From contig CAJXNO010000001.1 of assembly GCA_913057205.1 (NCBI GenBank), positions 62,001-126,000 on the forward strand: a stretch of DNA of 64,000 bases, given 5' to 3'. Shown piece after piece: positions 34,376 through 45,075 of this stretch (positions are counted from its first letter, which is position 1; every line of letters starts with the position of its first letter). This DNA is from an uncultured Flavobacteriales bacterium (lineage in GTDB: Bacteria > Bacteroidota > Bacteroidia > Flavobacteriales_G > Salibacteraceae). The notes beneath the pieces are model-generated. The model was given only the letters and a program-made list of their open reading frames with translations. It was not told the origin of the DNA and did no database searches. The translations under genes and the position numbers were made by a program.

Positions 34376-37300
34376 ATGTTAGACGTAGTAAACAACCTCC
34401 TCAATAAGGTCTTCGGAAACAAAAGCGACAAAGACATCAAGGCGATCCAGCCGATGGTCGAAGAGATCAACCAGCACTACGCTGCGTTCTCTAAGCTGAC
34501 GAACGATGAACTAAGAGGTAAGACCAAAGCATTTCAAGATAAAATCAATGCAGCTGTAGCTGACGAACGTGCAGCCATTGAAAACCACAAGAAAGAACTC
34601 GAAGACGACAACATCGAGATCTACCAGAAAGAGGAGATCTATGAGAAGATCGATGCTATTGAGAAGGTCTTGACGGAAAAGCTCGAAGAAGTGCTGAAAG
34701 AGATCCTTCCAGAAGCGTTCGCTGTGGTGAAAGAAACCGCACGCCGTTGGAAAGACGATGGTGCCATTGAAGTGACGGCCACAGAATGGGACGAGCAGCT
34801 AGCTGCTGAACGCAACCACATCAAGTTAGAAAACGGAAAGGCCATTTGGCTCAACCGATGGGATGCAGCGGGCAATGAGATCACCTGGGACATGTTGCAT
34901 TACGATGTTCAGTTGATCGGTGGTATCGTGCTGCACGAAGGAAAGATTGCTGAGATGGCGACGGGTGAAGGAAAGACCCTTGTGGCTACATTACCCGTTT
35001 ACTTGAACGCATTAACAGGCCGCGGTGTGCATGTGGTAACGGTAAACGATTACCTCGCTCGACGTGACTCGGAATGGATGGGTCCGCTCTTTGAATTTCA
35101 TGGTTTAAGTGTTGACTGCATCGACAAGCATCGTCCAAACAGCGAGGAGCGCAGAAAAGCCTACAAGAAGGACATCATCTACGGAACCAACAACGAATTT
35201 GGTTTCGATTATTTGCGAGACAACATGTCGAGCCGCACCCAAGACCTCGTGCAGCGTGAGCACAACTACGCTATCGTGGATGAGGTGGATTCGGTCTTGA
35301 TCGATGATGCGCGAACGCCTTTGATCATCTCTGGTCCTACCCCAAAAGGTGATCAGCAGGAATACCTCACCTTGAAACCACGCGTTGAGCGTCTGGTAGC
35401 AGCACAACGGAAGTTGATCACAGAGCGACTTTCCGAGGCGAAGAAGCTCCTTAACTCAGATTCAGAGAATACACCTGACAAGAAGCAGCTCGATGCTAAC
35501 TTGAAAAAGGGAGGCGAAGAGCTGTTGCGCTCCTACCGCGGTTTACCAAAGAACAAGGCCCTCATCAAATACTTGAGTGAGCCTGGTATCAAGACCACCT
35601 TGCAGAAGACCGAGAACTTCTACATGCAAGATCAAAGCAAGGAGATGTACAAGATCGATGATGAGCTCTTCTTCGTGATCGATGAGAAGCAGAACAGCAT
35701 TGAATTGACAGAAAAAGGCATCGATCTGATTACCGATCAAGGCGATGACCCGAGCTTCTTCATCATGCCAGACATCAGCTCTGAGCTTTCTGATCTTGAA
35801 CAACGAATTCCGGACAAGGAGGAGCGTGCCAAGGTGAAAGACCGATTGATCAGCGACTATGCAGAGAAAGCAGAACGCATCCACGCGGTGAATCAGCTCT
35901 TGAAGGCCTACGCGATGTTCGAGAAGGATGTTGAATACGTGGTCATGGACGGCAAGGTGAAGATTGTTGACGAGCAGACCGGTCGTGTAATGGAAGGTCG
36001 CCGTTATTCAGATGGATTGCACCAGGCCATTGAGACCAAAGAAAATGTGAAGGTAGAGGCCGCTACGCAGACCTATGCAACGGTGACGCTTCAGAACTAC
36101 TTCCGGATGTACAACAAGCTCTCTGGTATGACCGGTACAGCAGAAACGGAAGCAGGTGAATTCTGGGAGATCTACAAGCTCGATGTGGTGGTCATTCCAA
36201 CGAACCGTCCGATCCAGCGCAACGATCAAGAAGACTTGGTATTCAAAACGGCGCGTGAGAAGTTCAACGCGGTGATCGATGAAGTGGAGAAACTACGAAA
36301 TGCAGGTAGACCAATCTTGGTGGGTACCACTTCAGTTGAAATTTCTGAACTCTTGAGCCGCATGTTGAAGATGCGCAAGATCCCTCATCAGGTATTGAAC
36401 GCGAAACTGCACCAGAAAGAAGCAGAAGTAGTTGCTGAGGCAGGTAAGCCTGGAACCGTGACCATCGCTACCAACATGGCCGGACGTGGTACCGACATCA
36501 AGCTCGGTGAAGGCGTGAAGGGGTCAGGTGGTTTAGCCATCATCGGCACAGAACGCCATGAGTCTCGACGTGTAGACCGACAGCTGCGTGGTCGGGCGGG
36601 TCGACAAGGAGATCCGGGGTCATCGCAGTTCTTCGTGTCTTTGGAAGACAACTTGATGCGTTTGTTCGGCTCAGAGCGGATCGCAAAACTCATGGACCGT
36701 ATGGGCCTTGAAGAAGGTGAGGTCATCCAGCATAGCATGGTGAGCAAGAGTATTGAGCGAGCGCAGAAGAAAGTAGAGGAGAACAACTTCGGTATCCGAA
36801 AGAACCTTTTGGAGTATGATGATGTGATGAACTCACAGCGTGAGGTGATCTACAAAAAACGTCGCTATGCCTTGTTCGGTGAACGCATGGGCGTGGAGAC
36901 GATGAACGCCATCCACGATGTTTGTGCTGCCTTGGTTCGCAATACCCAAGAGCTACGAGATTACGAGAACTTCGAGATGGAACTTTTCACTACCTTGACC
37001 ATTGAGTCGCCGGTGGACGAGGAGGGATTCTTGAATCGATCTACAGAGGAGTTGACCGACAAGGTCTTCCAGAAAGCAATGGAGCATTACGATCAGAAGA
37101 ACCGTGTGCTGGCGCAACTGGCACTTCCTGTGATCACGCGTGTACATGCTACCCAAGGGGAGCAGTACAAGAACATCGAGGTTCCGATCACGGATGGAAA
37201 GAAAGCCCTTCCGTTAGTGGTGAACATGGAAGAAGCCATCGCAAAAGAAGGGCGCAACCTTCGACTTGAATTGGAGAAGGCCAGTACCCTTGCCATGATC

Positions 37301-37780
37301 GACCTGCATTGGAAGGATCACTTGCGTGAGATGGATGACCTCCGCCAAAGCGTGCAGAATGCCCGCTATGAGCAGAAGGATCCGTTGTTGATCTACAAGT
37401 TTGAGTCGTTCAAACTCTTTGAGCAATTGCTGGAAAAGATCAACCATGACATCGTGAGTTTCCTCTTCCGCGCATCTTTACCGATGCAACAAGAGGCACA
37501 AGCAACGCAAGGAAAGCAGGCTGATCCCTCGCTTGAGCAGGTATCTGCCACCCGCAGAGATGTTACGCCGAATCCAAATGAAGCACAGAACGTCAGCACC
37601 AACGCTCCTCAAAGTGAGATGAAGAAAGAACCCGTCAAGGTGGCGAAGAAGCCTGGTCGAAACGACAAGGTAGAAGTGCGCGACCTGAAAACGGGCGACG
37701 TCAAGGTGGTGAAATACAAGGTTGCCGAGCAGAAAGTCGAGCAGGGTTTCTGGGAGATTCTTCAGGTCATAGAAGACTAG
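34376..37780 (+). CDS. secA: Protein translocase ATPase SecA
   Basis: The 1134-residue motor that pushes preproteins through SecYEG. The nucleotide site is [19 protein letters not shown], with [19 protein letters not shown] as the DEAD-like box; the preprotein cross-linking domain follows, then [30 protein letters not shown] and [19 protein letters not shown] of the second motor domain, and the helical scaffold ([26 protein letters not shown], split). The length and an insertion near residues 340-400 are usual for Bacteroidota. The C-terminus has [22 protein letters not shown] instead of a cysteine zinc motif, as in flavobacteria. It is preceded by a sigma-54-type promoter. Confidence 0.98.
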   Translation: MLDVVNNLLNKVFGNKSDKDIKAIQPMVEEINQHYAAFSKLTNDELRGKTKAFQDKINAAVADERAAIENHKKELEDDNIEIYQKEEIYEKIDAIEKVLTEKLEEVLKEILPEAFAVVKETARRWKDDGAIEVTATEWDEQLAAERNHIKLENGKAIWLNRWDAAGNEITWDMLHYDVQLIGGIVLHEGKIAEMATGEGKTLVATLPVYLNALTGRGVHVVTVNDYLARRDSEWMGPLFEFHGLSVDCIDKHRPNSEERRKAYKKDIIYGTNNEFGFDYLRDNMSSRTQDLVQREHNYAIVDEVDSVLIDDARTPLIISGPTPKGDQQEYLTLKPRVERLVAAQRKLITERLSEAKKLLNSDSENTPDKKQLDANLKKGGEELLRSYRGLPKNKALIKYLSEPGIKTTLQKTENFYMQDQSKEMYKIDDELFFVIDEKQNSIELTEKGIDLITDQGDDPSFFIMPDISSELSDLEQRIPDKEERAKVKDRLISDYAEKAERIHAVNQLLKAYAMFEKDVEYVVMDGKVKIVDEQTGRVMEGRRYSDGLHQAIETKENVKVEAATQTYATVTLQNYFRMYNKLSGMTGTAETEAGEFWEIYKLDVVVIPTNRPIQRNDQEDLVFKTAREKFNAVIDEVEKLRNAGRPILVGTTSVEISELLSRMLKMRKIPHQVLNAKLHQKEAEVVAEAGKPGTVTIATNMAGRGTDIKLGEGVKGSGGLAIIGTERHESRRVDRQLRGRAGRQGDPGSSQFFVSLEDNLMRLFGSERIAKLMDRMGLEEGEVIQHSMVSKSIERAQKKVEENNFGIRKNLLEYDDVMNSQREVIYKKRRYALFGERMGVETMNAIHDVCAALVRNTQELRDYENFEMELFTTLTIESPVDEEGFLNRSTEELTDKVFQKAMEHYDQKNRVLAQLALPVITRVHATQGEQYKNIEVPITDGKKALPLVVNMEEAIAKEGRNLRLELEKASTLAMIDLHWKDHLREMDDLRQSVQNARYEQKDPLLIYKFESFKLFEQLLEKINHDIVSFLFRASLPMQQEAQATQGKQADPSLEQVSATRRDVTPNPNEAQNVSTNAPQSEMKKEPVKVAKKPGRNDKVEVRDLKTGDVKVVKYKVAEQKVEQGFWEILQVIED

Positions 37781-37787
37781 GCCTCGT

Positions 37788-39392
37788 TCAGTCGATTTGG
37801 AAGAAATGGAAGCCTCCTTCTTCGTTGAGGAATTGGGCGTTTGGATATTCTTCAATGAAGCGTTCTAGGCGATTCACCTTTACCGATACCATGATAGGTT
37901 TTTGACTCCCATCCAATGCGTGTTCATCCATGTTGTGTGACGTGCTTGGTTGGATCCGCCCGTAGAAGTAGTGCGCATAGCTCTTGTATCCGTAGGTCTC
38001 TAAGTAGACGTCTTCACCCTGCTGAGCTTCAAAGAAGGCTATGGCAGATCGTTGGCTGATCGACTCAATGATGGGCACGATCAACGGCATGGTCAAGAAG
38101 ATGGTCAAGGCTGTTCCCATGCACAGTATGCGAACACCAGAATGCAATTGCCGTCTCATGGTACGAAGTGTAAGGATCAACACGGTGGCAAAGACTACTC
38201 CCACCAGCCATTCACCACCAAAACCATCAACTGTTGCTTCGAGGTTTCCCACAACAAAAGGGTCTTTGATCAGGTGCACCCACTTCGCTCGAAACTGGAT
38301 CAGCAGCGGAACAGTTAACAGGGCAAATGCAATCAACCCACCTTGCGCTGACACCCAGATATGTTGCCACCTTGGTAGTCGTTTCCGTGATTGAATACGT
38401 TCATGAATGAAGAGTGCGGCAAGGTAGGAAAGGGGGAGGTAAGACATGGAGCTGTAGTGGACGATCTTGGTGGTAACGATGGAGAACAAGATCATCACCA
38501 CCCAGAAGGTGAACTTCATCCAAAGCGAAAGGCGATCGTGATCACCTTGAAACCTTCTGCTAAAGGTAGGAATTGCAAATACAGAGAGCGGAAAGCAGCC
38601 AAGCAATACCACGAGAAAATGATAGTAGATCGGTTGTTTATGTCCGGCCACAGGGTTCAAGAATAGGTCAACCTGATAAGTGATGAACTCTACAAGGAAC
38701 CACGGTCCGTTTTGGAGTGTTTCTAACCCAAACCAAAGGAAGGTAACGGATAGTGCAACCAAAGCATAGGTGGCAATGACTCCGAAGCTGGCCGGACGCC
38801 TGAAGCGTGACCAAACCCACCACGTCAGAAAGGTGAGAAGGAAGAGTAAGAAGCCAACGGGTCCTTTTGTGAGGATCGCAAGACCGGTGAAAATTCCGGC
38901 TGCAACGGCGTATTTGAATCGGCCATAAGCCTTCTCCTCAATGATCAAATAGAGGAAATAGATCGAGAGAAAGATGAAAAGGTTGAACCATGGATCGATG
39001 ATGCCTGATTTGAAATAGAGGTGAGGTAGAAAGCTTCCTACATAAAGCAGAGCCCACAGGATACCGAAGTCTCTTCCATGATGGTGCGCACCGATCAAAT
39101 AAAACACTTGTAGCGTGAGGATACCGGCGATCGCATTGGGGAGTCGGGCAGCAAACTCATTGACGCCAAAAAGCTTCATCGAAAGCACTTGCATCCAGAA
39201 AAAGAGGGGCGGTTTCTCCCAAAATGGCTCAAAGTTGATCTGTACTTGGAACCAGTTCCCCGTGATCATCATCTCCCGGGCACTCTCCGCAAAATTGATC
39301 TCATCCCAATCGAACAGGTGAACCTGTCCCAGAAAAGGAATGAACAGCACTAATCCTAGCAGGAAGAGCAGTATGTGGTCACGTAGATTCAC
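37788..39392 (-). CDS. Glycosyltransferase family 39 (ArnT-like)
   Basis: A 534-residue inner-membrane glycosyltransferase that uses a polyprenyl-phosphate sugar. The first periplasmic loop contains the catalytic-type FDWDEINFAESAREM and FEPFWEKPPLFFWMQVLS, as in ArnT and related PMT enzymes; about twelve helices follow and a soluble C-terminal domain ends the protein. It overlaps the PAP2 gene by 14 bases. With the polyprenyl-phosphate GT2 and PAP2 genes just upstream it forms a set that could build and use a lipid-linked sugar to modify lipid A or another glycolipid; the target is unknown. Confidence 0.92.
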   Translation of the reverse strand: MNLRDHILLFLLGLVLFIPFLGQVHLFDWDEINFAESAREMMITGNWFQVQINFEPFWEKPPLFFWMQVLSMKLFGVNEFAARLPNAIAGILTLQVFYLIGAHHHGRDFGILWALLYVGSFLPHLYFKSGIIDPWFNLFIFLSIYFLYLIIEEKAYGRFKYAVAAGIFTGLAILTKGPVGFLLFLLTFLTWWVWSRFRRPASFGVIATYALVALSVTFLWFGLETLQNGPWFLVEFITYQVDLFLNPVAGHKQPIYYHFLVVLLGCFPLSVFAIPTFSRRFQGDHDRLSLWMKFTFWVVMILFSIVTTKIVHYSSMSYLPLSYLAALFIHERIQSRKRLPRWQHIWVSAQGGLIAFALLTVPLLIQFRAKWVHLIKDPFVVGNLEATVDGFGGEWLVGVVFATVLILTLRTMRRQLHSGVRILCMGTALTIFLTMPLIVPIIESISQRSAIAFFEAQQGEDVYLETYGYKSYAHYFYGRIQPSTSHNMDEHALDGSQKPIMVSVKVNRLERFIEEYPNAQFLNEEGGFHFFQID

Positions 39393-40041
39393 CCCGAAAA
39401 CGGTTTTCGATCCATTCGATCAGTCCTTTTGAGCCCCAGGTCTTTGGATACAACCAAAAGAATGCAATAGAGGTCACGGTAGTTCCTATGATGCTTCCAG
39501 CAAAAATATCCTCAAAGAAATGCTGACTGATGTAAACCCGAGAAAAAGCGACTAAAAGAGCGAGGCTGAAGCACACCAGTTGCCAAGCTGGCTTCCTGAA
39601 GATGAAGGCGAGCAATAGAAAGATGCTGAATGCAGCCGTAGCATGTCCCGAGGGGAAGGAGAAGTTGCCGTGAAGTTCTACGCCTTCTACAAAATGCAGG
39701 TCAGCGATCTGTTCAAAGACCTTCGATGGGCGCTTGATCTCGAAGAAGACCTGTCGTTTCAATAGTTGCGTAAGCATTCCTGAGCCGGCCAAGCCGATGA
39801 GTCCAACCACGCCATACCTGATCCGATAGACCATGGCGAGCAGAACGATGAATGCACCAAAAACGCCATCACCCATGTAGGTGAGGTAGCGAAAGAATAC
39901 ATCTGCCCACGCATGGTGATGTGCATTAAACCAAAGGTGAAGGGTGTTTCTTTCAGTAAAAGCCGTCACCAACGCCGCCGTACTGATCCACACCAAAAAG
40001 GGAAAGAAAAAGTAACGGTACCACTGCAGAAAGGGGCTCAT
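39379..40041 (-). CDS. PAP2 family membrane phosphatase
   Basis: A 220-residue lipid phosphatase of the inner membrane. The three catalytic motifs are IKRPSKVF, FSFPSGHATAAFS and SRVYISQHFFEDIFAGS. Possible substrates are undecaprenyl diphosphate, phosphatidylglycerophosphate or lipid A phosphate. The ATG at 40041 shares a base with the stop of the upstream GT2 gene (TAATG); the track start is 13 codons upstream inside that gene. It belongs to the GT2-PAP2-GT39 operon. Confidence 0.93.
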   Translation of the reverse strand: MSPFLQWYRYFFFPFLVWISTAALVTAFTERNTLHLWFNAHHHAWADVFFRYLTYMGDGVFGAFIVLLAMVYRIRYGVVGLIGLAGSGMLTQLLKRQVFFEIKRPSKVFEQIADLHFVEGVELHGNFSFPSGHATAAFSIFLLLAFIFRKPAWQLVCFSLALLVAFSRVYISQHFFEDIFAGSIIGTTVTSIAFFWLYPKTWGSKGLIEWIENRFRGEST

Positions 40042-40787
40042 TATGGGGCTTGAAATATGCGAGGTTTTGATAATCCCCACTTCGTGAGTCGATAGAGCAT
40101 CGAGTAGTAGAGCACTCCGAGTCCGTATTTGGAACTGCGAGAGAAATTGATGGAGGAAGCTTCTTCGAAGTATTTGGTTGGACAGGTCACCTCCGCGATT
40201 TCAAAACCAGCGTAGAAGATCTGGCAGAGCATCTGGTTGTCAAACACAAAGTCATCTGAATTCGCGTCAAAATTGATGCTTTGAAGCACTTCTTTGGAGA
40301 AGGCGCGATAGCCGGTATGGTACTCGCTGAGTTTTTGTCCGATCAGTACGTTCTGCGTAAACGTAAGGAAGCGGTTGGCGATGTATTTGTACATCGGCAT
40401 GCCTCCTCTCAAGGCTCCTTTACCAAGGATCCGACTCGCTAAAACGCACTCGTATAAACCACTAGCGATGATGTCGGCAATGGCAGGAATCAATAGCGGG
40501 GTGTATTGGTAATCAGGGTGTACCATGATGGTGATGTCAGCATCCAACTCCAGCGCCTTGCGGTAACATGACTTCTGGTTTCCGCCGTATCCTTTGTTCT
40601 GCTTGTGGGTGATCACGTGCTTGATGCCAATCTCCTTGGCAAGCTTGGAGGTGTTGTCAGAGCTCTTATCATCCACCAATACCACTTCATCTACAATATC
40701 AAATGGAATCTCGTCATACGTGGTCTTGAGTGTCTTCTCTGCATTGTAAGCAGGCATGACAACAACAACTTTCTTTCCTCTGATCAT
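40041..40787 (-). CDS. Glycosyltransferase family 2, polyprenyl-phosphate sugar synthase-like
   Basis: A 248-residue GT-A enzyme resembling dolichol-phosphate mannosyltransferase, without membrane helices. Visible motifs are VVVVMPAYNAEKTLKTTYDEI, VDDKSSDNTSKLAKEIG, NKGYGGNQKSCYRKALELDADITIMVHPD (split) and the GYRAFSKEVL acceptor-site region. It probably loads a sugar on polyprenyl phosphate for the GT39 protein encoded two genes on. A -7-like TATTTTCG (40799-40792) lies five bases before the ATG, so the leader would be very short. The stretch 40800-40975 holds nothing else I can support. Confidence 0.92.
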   Translation of the reverse strand: MIRGKKVVVVMPAYNAEKTLKTTYDEIPFDIVDEVVLVDDKSSDNTSKLAKEIGIKHVITHKQNKGYGGNQKSCYRKALELDADITIMVHPDYQYTPLLIPAIADIIASGLYECVLASRILGKGALRGGMPMYKYIANRFLTFTQNVLIGQKLSEYHTGYRAFSKEVLQSINFDANSDDFVFDNQMLCQIFYAGFEIAEVTCPTKYFEEASSINFSRSSKYGLGVLYYSMLYRLTKWGLSKPRIFQAP

Positions 40788-40975
40788 GGGGCGAAAATAG
40801 GGAAGTAGCTTGCAAACCTGACGCTAGGTCGATCAATGAATCAACAATACATGCTGGGTATTACAGATCACATCGCTTTTCTCAGCACTTCGCACAGTTA
40901 TTCCTACCTGATTTGCCTAATTTGGACGCAGGCGCTCGTCCATTTCTGGTTTGAGGCTTGTCTAACCTCTGCAAA

Positions 40976-43305
40976 ATGTTGCTGAGATCCACTTTATTGG
41001 CCATCTTCTTAATCGTTGGCCCGCTGATGCTGCGGGGTCAAGACGATCTAGACAGCCTTTGGGGCGTTTGGGAGAACATGGAGCTCCACGATACGGTGAG
41101 GGCGGAAGTGCTTGGACCGATATTCAAGAAGTTCCTCTATACGCAGCCCGATAGCGCATTTAGTATCGCCTCCATGCAACTTGTATTGGCTGAAAAGCTA
41201 GCTCACCAGAAGCTCATTGCCCAAGCTCAGATCAACCAAGGTAGGGCTCGACTGCACCAAAGTAGGTTCAAGGAGGCCATGGAATATTTCCAATTGGGAC
41301 TCGCGACCGCCAGAGTGGTTCGATTTGCTTCTGGCGAAGCTTCGGCCTTGAATAACATGGGCATCGTACTAGAAAGTACCGGCGACTATGCAAGATCGAT
41401 CGATCATTACATGCAAAGCCTCAAAATCAGAGAGGAGGAGGGCAATAAGCAGGGGGGGCTGCCGGTTGCTTAATCAACATTGGGCTCGTGTATTGGAGCC
41501 AAGACGACCCGGGACGTGCATTGGAGTATAACCTGCAGAGTCTCGCCATCAAGGAAGAGATAGGACATCAATGGGGAATTGCCATAAATCTGAACAATAT
41601 TGGACTGATCTATAAGGACTTGGGGCGGCTTGAAGAGGCGAAAGAAAGTCACGAGCGCAGCTTGGCTATCTACTAAGCACAGAAGGATAAACACGGCGAA
41701 GCTTCCGCATTGAGCAACCTAGGACTTGCCTATCAAGGCATGGGCTCATTCAGGAAAGCGATAGCGCTGTACGAGCAAAGTCTTGACATGTTCGAAGAGA
41801 TCGATTTTCCTCAAGGGATTGCGATAAACTTGATCAATTTAGGACAATCCTATGCGGGTCTTGGAGATTTGCCAAGAGCAAGGGACTACAGCGAGCGAGG
41901 CCTTGATCTCGCTACGGATCTCGGGGCAGCTATCGAAGCAAGAGGAGCAGCGGAATCCTTATGGATTATCGAAAAAGACCTTGGGAACTATAAACGAGCA
42001 CTCGAGGTGTACGAAAGGTTCATCAGCATAAAAGACAGTATTGAAAGTCAAGAGAATCAACAAGTGATCATTAGGCAAGAGTTCAGGTATGCCTATGAAA
42101 AGCAAGCCGCAGCGGATAGCGTTCAGGCAGCGGAAGCAAAAAAGGTTATGGATGCTCAACTAGCCGCACAAGAAGCGCAACTTGAAAAGGAAAAGTCACA
42201 ATGTTATGCCCTTTGGGGTGGACTGGGGCTCTTGGCCATGTTTTGAGGGGTGATGTTCAACCGTTTTCAGGTTACGCGGAAGCAGAAAGACATCATTTCA
42301 GGTCAAAAGGAACTGGTGGAGCACCAGAAAAGTGAGGTAGATCTCGCCCATGCCCAGCTGACGGAGAAGAATAAGGAAATCCTAGATTCCATTGTCTATG
42401 CCAAGCGTATACAGCAGGCTATTCTGCCGCCTGATAAGCTCTTTAAATCCTACTTGAAAGACAGCTTTGTCCTGTATATTCCAAAAGATGTGGTCGCCGG
42501 TGATTTCTATTGGATGGAGACGGTAGAACGTCCCCTCTTGGGAGGGATTCAGGGGGGGGCTACTGAGAATCCTAAAAGACCTCACCACCCTGCCGCGTTA
42601 GAGATTGGTGAAACTCACGGGGCTGCCAACGCCGGAGACGGGGAGCTCATTCTTTGGACCGCAGCTGATTGTACCGGACACGGTGTGCCTGGAGCCATGG
42701 TTTCTGTGGTTTGTGTGAATGGTTTGAATCGAGCTGTAAGGGAATTCGGCCTCCGTGACCCTGCGGAGATCCTCGAAAAGACACGAGAATTGGTCATTCG
42801 AGAGTTCGAAAAGAGTGAAGAGGATGTAAAGGATGGAATGGACATCTCGTTGTGTGTTTTGGATACCAAGACAAGAAAACTACACTGGGCCGGAGCGCAT
42901 AACCCACTTTGGATTGCTACGACCCGTGATATACCAGAACTCAGTCAAGATGATGAGCACAGTTCTGACCGTCATCGAAAGATGGAGGGCGATGGCCTCG
43001 CTATGTTTGAAGTAAGGGCAGATAAACAGCCGATCGGCAAGCATATCAACATGGGTCCATTTACCAAGCGTGAATTGCAGCTTCATCCAGGGGACACCCT
43101 GTACACTTTCACCGATGGTTTCCCTGACCAGTTTGGCGGCGAACGCGGTAAGAAGTTCAAGTCAGGAAGTTTTAAGCGAACACTGCTGCGTTTGTCATCA
43201 GAACCTATCGAAGAACAAGGTTTGCTGCTCCAAAAAGCCTTTGAAGCCTGGCGCGGTGAGCACGAACAGGTTGATGACGTTTGCGTCATAGGCGTTAGGA
43301 TATGA
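40976..43305 (+). pseudogene. Decayed TPR-transmembrane-SpoIIE phosphatase gene
   Basis: Four consecutive ORF pieces encode one protein: signal peptide (MLLRSTLLAIFLIVGPLML), about seven TPRs (for example ASALNNMGIVLESTGDYARS and LSNLGLAYQGMGSFRKAI), a membrane helix (LWGGLGLLAMF), a coiled coil, and a SpoIIE-type PP2C phosphatase (DSIVYAKRIQQAILPP, KDVVAGDFYWME, TAADCTGHGVPGAMVS, AGAHNPLWI, GDTLYTFTDGFPDQFGG). Lesions are a lost G in a G7 run (41452-41458), an in-frame TAA at 41674 and an in-frame TGA at 42244, plus an inserted palindromic element. Two nonsense codons make sequencing error alone unlikely. The intact relatives are signalling phosphatases abundant in Bacteroidota. Confidence 0.85.
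42524..42641. repeat. Palindromic REP-like insertion within the SpoIIE domain
   Basis: The SpoIIE core normally runs directly from GDFYWME to a strand before AADCTGHG. Here about 39 extra codons with the low-complexity reading RPLLGGIQGGATENPKRPHH interrupt it. The DNA contains a hairpin CCCTC-TTGG-GAGGG (42533-42546) and a second, imperfect arm pair (CAGGGGGG ... CCACCCTG). GGAGACGG occurs at both ends (42516-42523 and 42634-42641), possibly a target duplication. It resembles the small palindromic repeats scattered in many Bacteroidota genomes. Confidence 0.5.
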
Positions 43306-43382
43306 CAAAGGGCTCATCCAGTAAAGGATTTCGCCCGTCCATTTAGAAAGTAGTTTACTGAGTGAATCGGGCAATGCACTTC

Positions 43383-44921
43383 CTACCCTGCCCAATCATC
43401 CCGATCCAAGCTGCGGTATTGAATGGCTTCCGCCAGATGGCTGGTTTGAATCTGCTCGGATGCATCCAGGTCTGCTATGGTCCGTGCAACCTTCAGTATG
43501 CGGTCATAGGCACGGGCGGATAGCCCAAGTCGTTCCATCGCTGTTTTCAAAATGGCTTGTCCGCTTTCGTCAATAGAGCAGTGCCGATTGATCATTTGCT
43601 TGCTCATCTGGGCGTTGGCGTAAACGCCTTCACTTCCCTCAAAGCGCTGTTCTTGTTGCTGACGGGCCTGAATGACCCTTTTCCGCACCGCTTCGCTGGG
43701 TTCTCCTTTTCTTTTGTCAGACAGCTCTTCGAAGTTCACCGGGGTGACTTCAATGTGGATATCAATGCGATCGAGCAGAGGGCCGCTCACTTTGTTCAGG
43801 TATTTCTGCACTGTGCCGGGCGGACAAACACAATCCTTCTCTGGGTGGTTGTAGAAGCCACACGGACAAGGGTTCATGGAGGCAACCAGCATGAATGAAG
43901 CAGGAAAGTCAACAGAGATCTTTGCGCGTGAGATCGTTACCCGACGTTCTTCCATGGGCTGGCGCATCACCTCTAGTACAGTCCGCTTGAACTCGGGTAA
44001 CTCATCCAAGAAAAGTACCCCGTTGTGTGCCAATGAGATCTCACCAGGCTGCGGGAAGCCCCCACCGCCAACAAGTGCGACATCTGAAATCGTGTGATGA
44101 GGAGATCGGTACGGCCTCGTAGTGATCAAGCCACTGCCGCCAGTAGTGCGGCCCACCACCGAATGAATCTTAGTGGTCTCCAAGGCCTCTTTCAGGTTCA
44201 TGGGAGGCAGAATGGTTGGAAGCCGCTTCGCCAACATTGTCTTCCCTGCCCCAGGCGGACCGATCAGGATGACGTTATGTCCACCTGCTGCAGCAATTTC
44301 TAAGGCACGTTTGATGTTCTCTTGTCCTTTCACATCTGCAAAGTCCACCTCAAAAGCATCAAGCCTCTGGTAGAACGCCGTCTTGGCATCGAACGTGGTT
44401 ATAGGTAGCTCTTGCTCTCTTTCAAAATGCGCGATTACTTCTTGGATCGTAGCTGCACCGCGCACTTCGAGTCCGTCTACAATGGCTGCTTCCTGTGCAT
44501 TCTCCGCGGGAAGAATGATGCCTTTGAATCCTTCTGTTTTGGCCTGCAAGGTGATCGGCAGGACCCCTTTGATCGGACGAAGCCGTCCGTCTAGTGCCAA
44601 CTCACCCATGATGATGTGGTCGCTCACCTGTTCACTATTGATCTGCTCAGATGCAGCAAGGATGCCGATGGCGAGCGTGAGGTCATACGATGAGCCTTCT
44701 TTTCGAATATCGGCAGGTGCCATATTGATCGTGATCTGCTTACCAGGGATTTTGTAGCCGGAATGTTTCAGTGCGGCGTCGATCCGTTGTTGGCTTTCTT
44801 TTACGGCACTATCCGGTAGTCCAACCAAGTAGAAGTTAATGCCTGATGCAATGTTTACCTCAACCGTGATGGTGGTGGCATCAACCCCGTGCACGGCGCT
44901 TCCGTATGTCTTGATGAGCAT
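43383..44921 (-). CDS. YifB family Mg-chelatase-like AAA+ ATPase (ComM-like)
   Basis: A 512-residue protein with an N-terminal Lon-protease-like domain (MLIKTYGSAVHGVDATTITVEV, split; INMAPADIRKEGSSYDLTLAIG), a Mg-chelatase-type AAA+ domain with Walker A LIGPPGAGKTMLAKRLP and Walker B GVLFLDELPEF, and a C-terminal helical domain with the zinc-type cysteines in MNPCPCGFYNHPEKDCVCPP. ComM homologues are branch-migration helicases in natural transformation; that role here is by family. The ATG at 44921 is chosen over the track start at 44969 because the family begins MLxKxYG. Confidence 0.95.
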   Translation of the reverse strand: MLIKTYGSAVHGVDATTITVEVNIASGINFYLVGLPDSAVKESQQRIDAALKHSGYKIPGKQITINMAPADIRKEGSSYDLTLAIGILAASEQINSEQVSDHIIMGELALDGRLRPIKGVLPITLQAKTEGFKGIILPAENAQEAAIVDGLEVRGAATIQEVIAHFEREQELPITTFDAKTAFYQRLDAFEVDFADVKGQENIKRALEIAAAGGHNVILIGPPGAGKTMLAKRLPTILPPMNLKEALETTKIHSVVGRTTGGSGLITTRPYRSPHHTISDVALVGGGGFPQPGEISLAHNGVLFLDELPEFKRTVLEVMRQPMEERRVTISRAKISVDFPASFMLVASMNPCPCGFYNHPEKDCVCPPGTVQKYLNKVSGPLLDRIDIHIEVTPVNFEELSDKRKGEPSEAVRKRVIQARQQQEQRFEGSEGVYANAQMSKQMINRHCSIDESGQAILKTAMERLGLSARAYDRILKVARTIADLDASEQIQTSHLAEAIQYRSLDRDDWAG

Positions 44922-45075
44922 AGCTGCTTTTTGAGCTGGAAAATAGGAGTGGTTGCTAGCAGGTTTCAAACGGATATGACATGAAGATGCTAATATCAGT
45001 TGCGCAAATCCTTAACCTCATTAACGCGCTTTATTTCGGGAGGCACTTACCTTCAACCTTCATTTCTGCGATGGT

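Noticed and set aside
34306-34410. Short ORF (MWQNGRQRT...) overlapping the secA start, as a possible secretion-monitor leader
   Set aside because: The predicted sigma-54 transcript starts after its ATG, it has no hydrophobic or arrest-like sequence, and its codons overlap the promoter motif.
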